Source of the DNA: Xylona heveae TC161
Taxonomy: Eukaryota > Ascomycota > Xylonomycetes > Xylonales > Xylonaceae
Assembly: GCF_001619985.1 (NCBI RefSeq)
Contig: NW_017264199.1
Location: 992,001-1,056,000, forward strand
Reading direction: 5' to 3'
Length of the DNA: 64,000 nt
The translations under genes and the position numbers were made by a program. Position 1 is the first letter of the stretch. Every line of letters starts with the position of its first letter. The notes under the pieces are model-generated. The model had not been told where the DNA came from. It was given only the letters and a program-made list of their open reading frames with translations, and did not search any database. Of this stretch, positions 1-11,295 are shown piece after piece.

Positions 1-1419
1 CCGGCAGCCGCCTCTCCCACATCTTTCCCTTGAGTCTCTGGTTTTGAATTCGCCGCGGCAGCAAGCCGAGCGGAGGATCGAGTGCCGACCATTATAGCTA
101 ATTACACGGTTATAAGCGTTGGATATATATTTCAAGTAAAACGTATACCTCTAAATACGTTCCTTCAGCTGCTGAAGTCCACTAAATTAGGCCTCTGGGT
201 CACTCACTTGAATTACGTGTTACAACAGTTGCCCAACTTAGAGCAATAACAATTCGACAGAGCCTGGTTGTGCCCTTAAAAGGACAATTAATCAAATTGA
301 GAGCCGCCAATGAATATGCACAGTTTTCCGGTTGGACCCATATAAAACTATTGACGTTTAAAGGAACCAAAATCGTCTCGACATGAAATATTATATCTAC
401 TGACCAACTCCCTTCGCTCGAGCCGGGGAAGGGCTGGGGAGATTTCCCGCGAGTGACGCCATAGCTACGCGCGACACGGGCCCCGTCCAAAGGAGCCGAG
501 GCCAAACCTCAGCGAAAGTCACCGCCTTTAAATTCATGATTACATAATACAACACACCGCGCGACGATTAACATGACAGCTACGTTAAACAGATAATACA
601 CACTCTTAAGCAAAATTGATGACGTTGCCTGCTGAACTACCAAGCTGTTCATGGTATTCAATTGCGAAGGCAATGGGCAAATGCTTTTCTATCCAAAGTT
701 TATTTGAGTAGTTCTAAAACCCTAATGCGTAAGGGTCCTCGGAGAACCTGGCGTACCTCCACATTTTGGCATATTTTTCAGACTTGACAATCAAGTCGCA
801 ATGCTTGGAGATTGACGCAGAACCGTCTATCCTTCTGCAAATATTGTATCTTCAGACTCCATACAAATTGCAGAAATCCAATGCTCTCTCTGAACCATCT
901 GCGGCACCAAATGTCATGCAAAGTGCAGCCTCTTCCCGATTTTGATACTCCCGGCTTTAGATGAACAAGCGGCATCGTGGTTTGAATAATATAGCTTGAC
1001 GATTCGAGAAACATGCCATGAAGACACCGTTTTAAATGATGATTGATATCCCGACTCTCCACTTCCAGTCTGAAGACCCTATCACTAAAATCTCACGCCA
1101 TCAGTGATATCTAAACATTTCGGACTAAATGGCGCAGCAGAAGCAAGAAGAATGTCTGGCATGGCTTAATCCGAGACATTGAGAAACATGCGCAATACGA
1201 AGAAGAGGCATGAGGTAGTTTCTTGCATAGAGCCGCCCCTTGACGAAGTGGTTCGCCGGAGGAGGGAACGGTCTTATTTTCCGTGGTTGCATGTCTGTGC
1301 TTTGAGATTCCGGCAGAACCCCATACTTTCGGTACTTTCGGATTCCACGTTGAGTTACGAAGCATGCTCAGCAGAGGGTATGCGGGTGGATAGCGTAGAC
1401 TTGCGAGATCCAGTGCTGA
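1..1419. other. Gene-poor left edge
   Basis: No convincing gene. Short open frames exist on both strands, the longest about 100 codons, but none has a recognisable domain or a splice pattern. This is the 3' flank of the minus-strand gene that ends at 1420. I see no repeat or RNA gene here. A gene that starts beyond the left edge cannot be excluded. Confidence 0.5.
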
Positions 1420-2073
1420 TCAGCTTCCACTGTCAAGTTCCATAGCGCACTCGGCGCCGGACAATGCCGGACTGCTCCGGTCTGAGCTGGAACTGTTAAG
1501 GCTTCGTCTTCTGCTTTTTGAACTTTCACTTGCAGGCTCTTCGACCTCGCCCATGATTGGCGTTGCAATGCCTTCAAAGCTCATCATTACTCGCTCATCC
1601 GGGCCGCGAACCCGTCGTCGAAGTCTCCGAGCGCTCCATCGAACGTCATGATCATCAAGTGCATCCACATCAACATCAGCGCTGCTTCCAACGCTCTGAC
1701 TATGCGACCTTTTGAAAAGTCCCGTATTTCCTCGCTTTCTTCGTCTGTGATCTCGACGTTCTTGCTCGCTTTGACTCTCAGTGTCATCATCGCAGCTTAA
1801 TTTTCGCAATCCACCCACTATACCATTGTTGTCCACGACAGATCTGACTGATTCATCCGCGGAAGGAATGACTTCTTCCACTTCTTCGTAATGGTCAGGA
1901 TGGATGTGTTCCGCACTCGTGTCGACATTGTTGCTGTCCTCCTCAACCTCTTCGATCACAAGCCCATCATCCTTCCCTTTCTCATCTTCCTTGCTGAAAC
2001 TTTCGGTACTTTTGTCATCGAAAAGGCTGGCTTCCGACAAATTTTCGGGCGTCGCCGTTTGTGCGGCCTCCAT
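1420..2073 (-). CDS. Uncharacterised acidic/basic protein
   Basis: Single-exon frame of 217 codons from an ATG at 2073 to a TGA at 1420. The first half is very acidic (about residues 1-75, rich in E and D). A strongly basic stretch around residues 108-125 contains KRGNTGLFKRSHSQS, and RRLRRRVRGP lies further on; both resemble nuclear localisation signals. The tail is serine-rich. There is no enzyme motif or membrane segment. The KRGxTGxFKRSHSQS block resembles a protein I recall as conserved but uncharacterised in Aspergillus relatives, which supports a real gene. Function unknown; a nuclear protein is an inference from composition. It diverges from the COPI alpha gene. Confidence 0.7.
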   Translation of the reverse strand: MEAAQTATPENLSEASLFDDKSTESFSKEDEKGKDDGLVIEEVEEDSNNVDTSAEHIHPDHYEEVEEVIPSADESVRSVVDNNGIVGGLRKLSCDDDTESQSEQERRDHRRRKRGNTGLFKRSHSQSVGSSADVDVDALDDHDVRWSARRLRRRVRGPDERVMMSFEGIATPIMGEVEEPASESSKSRRRSLNSSSSDRSSPALSGAECAMELDSGS

Positions 2074-3331
2074 CAGAGAGGCTCAAGATCCGTTCTAATC
2101 GCGGTAACACAATTGTCGGAGCCTATGAAAAAAAATATTTGCGCCTTTGAGGACAACCAGAGAAAATGAATGATGCTAGGGAAGCTGGTTGTTTCAGTTG
2201 GCACAATTGCTCGAATTCGAAAACGACCGAGTTCTCAAGCGTATCAGAAACGGCTGGCAAGCCCGCGAACAACTACCTCAACGGTCTCATTGTGTTGGTC
2301 AGGTCAGCGGCGAAAAAAGGGAAATTTGTAGGAGTAATTGACGTCGGACAAATCGAGGGATTTTGAGGTAGGGTTGCGAAGGCAGACGACATGCCACATG
2401 GCAAAGGCATGGAGGGGTAGATGGCGTAGTATTGGGTTGAATCGTCGAAAATAAAGTACACCACTACTAGGGCGAGAGACAAATGGAAAAGCGTTTCACT
2501 TCTGGGCTTTGACAAGCCAACAGCGTAGAGCGGCAGCCTTCTTGTCCAGCACGGCTTGAGACTGATGCCTTATTCTCACACTTTTAAAGAAGGCTGAAGG
2601 CGTCGTTGCTGCCCATTGCTACCTGATTACTTTTTTTCTGGTGTAGGCAAGTTTCGGGACTTGGGGTCCCCTTGCGAGCGAGGGGCCGAGGGGTGGGCTT
2701 AACAAACCTACCTAGGTACAGTGCTTCTAGAGTTAACTGGGTAGAGCTAAAACCAGTGACAGGAAGTATTTGAACCAACGAGATGGCGGGGCTGCCCGAA
2801 AGGCGGAAAAGGCAAGGAAAGGCGGGGTGGAAAGGGTAACCAGGCAAGAGCCTCGGAGGCAGCGGAAACATTCGATTATGTAATTGTCCGGTCTTGTTCC
2901 TGACAGCGCAAAGGACCAAAGCTGCCACAGCTGTCCATTAATGCCCAACATGCAATATACGGGCTGATTATCATGCCAAAGTGGCACGTCCTGGCCGTTC
3001 CAGCGAAGCAGGAAGGCCAGCCTACCAGTACTCCGTATGTATGGTTTGTACGGCCACCGACAGCGACCTCGTGCACACAGGCCACTGGGATTCGCTAAAG
3101 AAGGGCGACGTGTGAACACCATACATTGATCGGATGAAGCTCGAAGCTGTATCAGGGAGAGCCTGGGCACAACTCCCGAGCTGCTTGCCATAGAAAAGCT
3201 ACAATCTACCAATCTGTAACCTCAGTCGATGCTCTGAACTGTTCCGGATAGGCTCCGCGAGATAAGGTTGAAGCAGGGTTCAGGTCTCCTTTTAGACAAA
3301 GGCCCTGGCCTAACGCTCCCCCTAAGTCAAG
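2074..3331. other. Divergent intergenic region, hypothetical gene / COPA
   Basis: About 1.26 kb between two divergent starts. It should hold both promoters. The minus-strand open frame at 2733-3212 has no family resemblance and no codon pattern that persuades me. One copy of TACTCCGTA lies near 3028. No other element seen. Confidence 0.5.
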
Positions 3332-6300
3332 ATGCAGTCCTCCCCGAATATGTTGATCAAGGTACCTTGTTCAACACCACCTTTGCTTGCACTCTTTGAT
3401 GAGCGAGCCATGCTGATATTTGAGCTAGTTTGAGTCCAAGTCGTCGAGAGCAAAGGGCATTGCTTTCCATCCGAAAAGGTCAGCCGCGTCACCCAGCAAT
3501 CCCCATTGTACGCAGCCCGACTTACGCTTCACAGGCCATGGATTCTCGTATCGCTCCACTCATCGACCATCCAGCTCTGGGATTATCGAATGGGCACCTT
3601 GATCGACCGTTTTGATGAACATGATGGCCCCGTACGAGGAATTGACTTCCACAAAACCCAGCCTCTTTTCGTATCCGGAGGAGACGATTATAAGATCAAG
3701 GTCTGGTCATATCAGACGCGGAGGTGTATATTTACGCTCAATGGTCATCTTGACTACGTGAGAACGGTTTTCTTCCATCATGAGCTACCGTGGATCTTGT
3801 CTGCGTCGGACGATCAAACAATTCGGATATGGAACTGGCAGAATCGATCACTCAGTACGTCACAATATTGCGGTATTTCAAGGGCAGGGGGACCATTGCT
3901 TACATGTTCATGACAGTTTGCACCATGACCGGCCATAATCATTATGCCATGTGTGCGCAGTTCCACCCCAAAGAAGACCTCGTTGTTTCGGCCTCGATGG
4001 ATCAGTCCGTCCGTGTCTGGGACATTTCAGGATTGCGCAAGAAGCATTCCGCTCCTTCTTCGTTGACTTTCGAGGACCAGATGACTCGCGCCAACGCAAA
4101 CCAGGCTGATATGTTTGGAAACACCGATGCCGTCGTGAAGTTTGTCCTCGAGGGCCACGACCGGGGCGTAAACTGGGTTTCTTTCCACCCTACACTGCCC
4201 CTAATTGTGTCAGCAGGAGATGATAGACTGGTGAAACTCTGGAGAATGAGCGGTACGCTCGGTATCCTTTTAGACCCTGTATGCGGAAAGCTGACTATTT
4301 CCAGACACCAAAGCCTGGGAAGTTGATACCTGCCGCGGCCACTTCCAGAATGCTTCGGCTTGCCTCTTCCACCCCCATCAGGACTTGATTCTCTCAGTGG
4401 GCGAAGATAAGACGATTCGTGTCTGGGATCTGAATAAGAGGACATCGGTTCAGTCATTCAAGCGCGAGAATGATCGATTTTGGGTCATTGCGGCGCATCC
4501 AGAAATCAACCTCTTTGCCGCCGGACACGACAATGGTGTCATGGTCTTCAAGCTTGAGCGCGAGCGACCTGCTTCAGCCGTTTACCAGAATCAACTATTC
4601 TATATTACGAAAGAGAAGCACGTGCGCTCATATGACTTTCAGAAAAATATCGAATCGCCTCCTATGCTTTCGCTCAAGCGGCTGGGCAGCCCTTGGATTC
4701 CACCGCGTTCGCTATCGTACAACCCCGCAGAGAGAGCCATACTTGTGACCTCGTCGGCCGACGGCGGCGTCTACGAGCTCATGAACCTTCCGCGCGACGC
4801 CTCTGGGGCGGTCGAGCCTACCGATACCAAGCGTGGTCAAGGCAGCTCGGCCGTCTTCGTCGCCAGAAACCGATTTGCCGTTTTTAATCAAGCTATACAG
4901 CAGATTGACATCAAAGATCTCAGCAACTCGACGACGAAGACAATCAAGCCGCCTACTGGAACCACAGATATTTACTTTGGCGGCACTGGTTGCCTTTTCT
5001 TGATCACGCCAACCAGCGTTGTTCTGTACGATATCCAGCAGAAGAAGCATCTCGCTGAGCTTGCGATTCATGGAGTCAAGTATGTTGTCTGGTCCAACGA
5101 TGGGCTTCATGCTGCGTTGCTTAGCAAGCATGATGTCACTATCGTAAACAAGAAGTTGGAACAAGTCAGCACCTTGCATGAGACTATTAGAATCAAGAGT
5201 GCCACATGGGATGATACAGGTGTTCTCTTATACTCTACACTCAATCATATCAAATACTCTCTCATTAACGGGTGCGTCAAAAAGATCCCTGATTTAAGTT
5301 TCTGCTGACAGTCGCTTAGGGACACCGGAATTGTGCGCACACTGGACCAAACCGTCTACCTCGTAAAGGTTAAGGCTCGTAGCGTCTACTGTCTTGATCG
5401 AGCAGCAAAGCCAAAGATCTTGACAATTGATCCTACCGAATATCGTTTCAAGCTTGCCCTGATCAAGAGGAATTATCCTGAGATGCTACAGATCATCAAA
5501 ACGTCTAGCCTTGTTGGTCAGAGCATCATCTCCTACCTTCAGAAGAAGGGTTACCCAGAGATCGCTCTGCAATTTGTGCAAGACCCACAGACGCGGTTTG
5601 AACTTGCGATTGAATGTGGAAACCTCGATGTCGCCGTAGAAATGGCAAAGGAACTTGACCGTCCAAAGCTTTGGCTCCGGTTGGGTAGTGAGGCCCTTGC
5701 TCATGGTAACCATCAAGTTGTAGAGATGGCGTACCAACGGCTTCGCAACTTTGACAAACTTTCCTTCCTATATCTTTCCACGGGCGATCAAGAAAAACTT
5801 GCTCGGATGGCAAAGATTGCAGAGCATCGCGGTGATTTCTCTTCTCGGTTCCAAAATGCCCTGTACATGGGCGATGCTCAAAGCCGGATCGAAATGTTTA
5901 AAGAGATCGATCTCTGTAAGCGGAGACTCCCCTTTCTTGCTTTGCTTCTTAACAGCTAATTCCATCTAGACCCCTTGGCCTATGTGACGGCAAAGTCTCA
6001 CGGCCTTACTGAAGAGTGCGAATCTATCCTCGAGGCATGTGGCTTGACAGAAGACCAAATTACTCTACCCTCGCTTGGTTCTACCCTTTCTCCTCCCCAG
6101 CCCATCATTCCTACGTTCAAGTCGAATTGGCCAGTCAAAGCCACTTCGGACTCGTCTTTGGAGAAGGCGTTGCTAGGCGAAATGGAGGCCCTTGCCGACG
6201 AAGCGGAACCCGTCTCAAATGGCGTTAATGTGGAGGCAGTTCTTGAGGCCGATGGAGGGGCTGCCCAAAACGGACATCTCATAGATGATGAAGAGGACGA

Positions 6301-7443
6301 TGCAGCGGGATGGGACATGGGAGAAGACATACACCCAGAAGTCGAAGGGGACTTTGTCAATGTGGAAAGCGAGGACGCTGGAGCCGGCAGCAGCGAGGCT
6401 GATATCTGGGCTCGAAATTCGCCAATTGCAGCTGACCATGTCGCCGCTGGTTCGTTTGAGACAGCAATGCAACTCTTAAATCGGCAGGTTGCAGCTGTCA
6501 ATTTCGCCCCGCTCAAGCCTCGTTTCCTGGAGATTTATGAGGCATCGAAGACATATCTCCCAGCAAGCGCTGGTCTTCCCCCGCTTGTGAACTACGTTCG
6601 CCGGACTGTAGAGGAGTCAGAACTCAGAAAGATTCTCCCAATCATCCCCAAGGATCTCGAGTCCATTGCCAGCAAGGATTTGCAAGAAGGCTACGCAGCT
6701 ATGAGGGGTAACAAATTGGATGATGGCTTGAAGATCTTTAAACGGATCGTGCAGTCCTTGATGGTCAACGCAGTTTCTTCGGAACAGGAGGTTGAGGATG
6801 TAAGTTGGCGCCTAGCCCTTCCCCCTTTGACCCTTTGAGTGTCTGATCATCTGTTAGGCCAAGAAAATCATCGCCACCGCTGCTGAGTACATTGTTGCTA
6901 TGTCCATTGAGTTAAGTCGTCGTGCCATCGGAACCGATTTCAGCAAACTCGACGACGAGGAGAAGAAGCGCAATCTCGAGCTTTCAGCATACTTCACCAT
7001 CCCCAAGTTAGAGGTCGCACATCGACAACTTGCCCTAGTTTCTGCCATGAACTTGGCGTTTAAGAGCAGGAATTTGTCCTCTGCGCTGAGCTTTGCTAGT
7101 CGAATTATTGCCAATGGGGGTTCGCCTAAATTCGTCGAACAGGTAATTTCTCTCACTCTCTAATTGGGATGCGTATTAACATGGATTGCAGGCCCGCAAG
7201 ACAAAGGCTGCTTGTGAGAGGAATCCTCAGGATGCAATTGATATTGAATTTGATCAGTTCGCTGATTTCGATATCTGCGCGGCTTCTTTCACTCCTATCT
7301 ATGGTGGCTCACCTAGTACCACATGTCCATTTGATGGTTCGAAATACCACGCCGAGTACAAAGGAACCGTCTGCACCGTTTGTGAGGTCGCAGAGATCGG
7401 AACACCAGCAAGTGGACTCAGATTGTTTGCTTCAGGCGTGTAG
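3332..7443 (+). CDS. Coatomer (COPI) subunit alpha
   Basis: Alpha-COP (yeast Ret1/Cop1), the scaffold of the COPI coat that drives retrograde Golgi-to-ER transport and binds KKXX cargo through its WD40 propeller. Nine exons: 3332-3361, 3429-3478, 3535-3854, 3917-4252, 4305-5271, 5320-5915, 5970-6799, 6858-7142, 7192-7443, giving 1221 aa, the usual length. The start reads [10 protein letters not shown], as in other fungi. WD40 repeats fill about residues 1-330 ([27 protein letters not shown]). A second propeller/solenoid follows, then an acidic linker near residue 800 and a cysteine-containing COPI_C tail ([18 protein letters not shown]). All eight introns are 48-67 nt with GT...AG ends. Followed in the same direction by SEC24. 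Confidence 0.97.
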
Positions 7444-8273
7444 TTTACATACAGGCATGGTCGTTGCTTTTCGATGTTGCATGAATTGTAAAGTCTTCAA
7501 TGAGTTCCTTTTTCTTTGTTTTTTTTTTTTGTTCGTCAGGGTTCAGATGTAGTATCTGATTTTGGCGCCGGAAAATCTATTGCAATATTGAAAAGAGTTC
7601 TTTTCCTTTCTCTTTAACTCTAAGCTTTAATTGAGGCATACCCAAAACTAAGTTTAACTCTTCGGGATTTTCTGGAACCTGCGTCGCATGTAACTTCGAT
7701 AGCTGAGACACGTGGATGATTATCTGCCATCGCCTCTAGATAAATAATTATTGTGACATATCGTTGCAGAATTTCAAGTACTATGAGATTTTCCACCTGT
7801 GTCAAATAGTGATACGTCAGGTGTATTCTAATTTTACTCCCCACAGCTCGACTTATCGAAGCTGAGGGGGATCCTGTTTTGGCTTAGTCATCGTTCGGGA
7901 GGTTCCAATTGGTTTATCGTAAAGTACACCTTCTCATAAGCCGACGGCCAGGATCGTGCCTACCTGGCAGCGAACCTACTATTTCTTTGGATGTCCCAGT
8001 GGCACTTCGAATTGATACTTTTCGTTCAATTAGATCGCCATTCTTCTTTTGGCTCGGTGCTGCTCTAGGTAGGAAAAGGCGCTGCGTTTCCTGATCTGCA
8101 GTCAAGCCCCAGCCCACCCCATCCGACGGCTTCGAGTGCCGCAAGCTCGCCCATCAACGGTCCGCATCATCCTACATTCTCCACCCAGTTATATCTTTAT
8201 AAAGCTGACACATTACCCTGCCAGAATTATTTATAGAATCTCTCTAGAGCTTATACAATAGTCAAGGAGCGCA
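7444..8273. other. COPA-SEC24 intergenic region
   Basis: 830 bp holding the COPA 3' end (T-rich stretch near 7510-7530) and the SEC24 promoter. No gene seen; the open frames at 7909-8144 are unsupported. Confidence 0.6.
8197..8204 (+). promoter_or_regulatory. TATA-like box upstream of SEC24
   Basis: TTATAAAG lies about 70 nt before the SEC24 ATG. It is a reasonable TATA-like element, but the transcription start is unknown and the motif is short. Confidence 0.3.
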
Positions 8274-11200
8274 ATGTCTGCTCCACAAGGAGGATTTCCG
8301 CCTCAGGGCTACCCTTCCCAAGACGTTTACGCCCAACCTGAAGCTCAGCAGTTCCAATCAGGCTTTGAAGCACAAGGCGGCCTTGATACTGCATCGCCGG
8401 TCTCTGGCTATGATGGGCAGCCAGCAGCCCACGCAACAACAGGCGCAGGACGCAAGAAGCGGGCCTATGCTGGCCAGGCGTTCGAATTCGGTTCTGGTGC
8501 CAATGCTGCCCTCGGCGGCCAGACAGCTGGAGCCGCTCCTGCGGGCTTCGCAGCTGCTCCCATCACGCCTGCTGCCGGGTATGGTGGATATCCCCAGACT
8601 GGCTACCAACAGCCTGGCTTCGCCGCCGTTGATCCCGCACAGGTTGCTGCGGGTTCTCCGGCTGCAGGCCAGTTTGGCGGGGTAGGTGGCTATCAGCCAC
8701 CTGTCGCGGGCTATCCTGCGCAAGAGGCGCCGGCAGCAGTGGGTGGAGTGGCTGGCATCACACAGCAATTTGGGCAGATGGGCATTGGCGCTCAGCCAGC
8801 GGCGGCTCAGCAAGTCCCGCAGCGGACTCAAGCCCTGAACCAGCTGTACCCTACAGACATTATGAGCCAACCGTTTCACGTATCTGAACTAGAGCTTCCT
8901 CCGCCTCCAATTGTTCTACCACCAAATGTAAGTCCGCGCTGTGGCTGGCGTAAAATGATACTATGCTCACAATCTATGTTAGACCAGCGTCACCGCCTCT
9001 CCAACCGCAAACTGCTCTGCCAAATACGTCAGGTCCACGCTCAATGCTGTCCCAACAACTCACTCATTGCTGAAGAAGACTCGGCTTCCCTTTGCCTTGG
9101 TCATTCAACCTTACACCTCTCTCCATGACGTGGAGGATCCCGTACCGGTCGTACCCGATCAAGTCATTTCCCGCTGCCGACGCTGCCGATCGTACATCAA
9201 CCCTTTTGTTTCCTTCCTCGACCACGGTCACCGTTGGCGGTGTAATATGTGCAATCTTACCAACGATGTCCCGCAAGCTTTCGACTGGGATGCTGCCGCC
9301 CAGCGGAGCGTCGACCGGTGGACAAGACCAGAGCTCAACCACGCTGTTGTGGAATTTGTGGCGCCGCAAGAGTATATGGTCCGGCCACCTCAACCACTTG
9401 TCTACCTGTTTTTGTTCGACGTGAGCTATGCTTCGGTCACGAACGGTTTGCTTGCCACAAGCGCTCGTTGCATTCTGGAGAGCCTGGATAGAATACCGAA
9501 TGCCGATCGGAGAACGAGACTCGGATTCATGGCTGTAGATTCAAGCCTTCATTATTTTAAGATTCCACGAGATGGTCAGGGCTCTGGAGACCCCACCATG
9601 CTTGTTGTCAGTGACCTTGACGAGCCCTTCCTACCCACCCCTGATGACCTGCTCGTCACCCTAAGCGAATGCCGCGAGAACATCGAAAACTTCCTTGGAA
9701 AGCTGCAGGAAATGTTCCAGAATACCCACAATGCTGGTTCTTGTATGGGCTCCGCCCTCCGAGCCGGTCACAAATTGATTGCTCCCGTCGGCGGGAAGAT
9801 TACTGTTCTCACGTCCACTTTGCCTAATGTTGGCTATGGAAAGCTCGAACTTCGTGAGGACAAGAAGCTTCTTGGAACAAGCAAGGAGAGTGGCCTCCTT
9901 CAGACCGGCAACAGCTTTTATAAAAGTTTTGCGGTCGAGTGCTCGAAGAACCAGGTGTCGATTGATATGTTCTTGTTCTCCTCTCAGTATCAGGATGTGG
10001 CGTCATTGAGCAATCTACCTAGGTATACCGGAGGCCAGACATACTTCTATCCCGCATGGAACGCTGGTCGAAGCGAGGATGCAATCAAATTTGCTCGCGA
10101 ATTCAGCGACTACCTTTCCTCGGAGATTGGGCTCGAGGCTGTGCTGCGCGTTCGTGCTACAACTGGATTACGAATGAATACCTTCTACGGCAATTTCTTC
10201 AACCGAAGCTCTGACCTTTGCGCGTTCCCTGCCTTCCCTAGGGATCAGAGCTACGTCGTTGAGGTTGCTATAGACGAGACGATTGGGAAGCCGTTTGTCT
10301 GTCTCCAAACCGCCGTCCTACACACAACTTGCAATGGCGAGCGAAGGATCCGGGTTATGACTCTTTCTCTGCCCACGACGAATAGCGTCGCTGATGTCTA
10401 TGCGTCGGCGGATCAAGTGGCTATCACGACATACTTTAGTCACAAGGCAGTCGAGCGCACTCTCGGCAACAGCCTTGAGGCTGCTCGTGATGCCTTGCAG
10501 GCCAAGGTGGTGGAATTCTTCCAGACTTACAAAAAGGAATTGGCTGGTGGGACTATTGGAGGCGGTGGCCTGCAATTTCCTGCTAATCTGCGGGGACTTC
10601 CCATCCTTTTCTTGGGTTTGATCAAGCATGTAAGTTTTCATTTTGTGGCGGATTTCCATTGCGCTATCCCCTGTCTTTTCACCGGACTGAAATAAGATCT
10701 GACTAACTTCTCCCAGCTTGGTCTCCGGAAATCCGCACAAATCCCCAGCGATCTTCGTTCGGCCGCCCTGTGTCTGCTCTCTACTCTTCCTCCGCCCTTA
10801 TTGATACAGTACATTTACCCTCGATTGTACTCGTTGCATGACATGCCTGACAATGCCGGTCTACCTGACGTTGCCACGGGTGAAATTGTTATGCCAGGAC
10901 CCCAGAACTTGAACTCAGCAGCTCTGGTGTCATATGGACTGTACCTGATCGATGACGGCCAGACGCAGTTCATCTGGATTGGACGCGATGCAGTGCCGCA
11001 GCTTGTTCAGGATGTGTTTGGCTTGCCGGATCGCACCCAACTCAAGCAAGGCAAGTCGTCATTGCCCATTTTGGAGAATGACATGAATGAGCGGGTGCGA
11101 GCGGTGGTGGAGAAGAGTAAGGATCACCGCGCCAAGGGTGTCGGCAGTATCGTTGTACCACCCCTTTACATTGTGCGCGAGGATGGCGACCCGAGCCTTA

Positions 11201-11295
11201 AGCTCTGGGCGCAGACGCTCCTCATTGAGGACCGTGCGGACCAGGGTGTGAGCCTAGCGCAGTTCATTGGGATAATCCGGGAGAAGGTGGGATAA
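8274..11295 (+). CDS. sec24: COPII coat subunit Sec24
   Basis: Cargo-binding subunit of the inner COPII coat, partner of Sec23, acting at ER exit sites. Three exons 8274-8927, 8983-10629, 10717-11295 give 959 aa. The N-terminal 210 residues are low-complexity (G, A, Q, P), as usual for Sec24. The zinc finger follows with Cys 283, 286, 305 and 308 (CRRC ... CNMC). The trunk domain begins with the YLFLFDVS stretch, then beta-sandwich, helical and gelsolin-like parts ([18 protein letters not shown]). I chose Sec24 over the paralogue Sfb3/Lst1 because the N-terminus ([23 protein letters not shown]) fits Sec24. It runs in the same direction as the COPI alpha gene. Confidence 0.95.

Noticed and set aside
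2733-3212. 159-codon minus-strand frame upstream of COPA
   Set aside because: No domain, odd composition (many Cys, Trp, Arg) and position in a divergent promoter.
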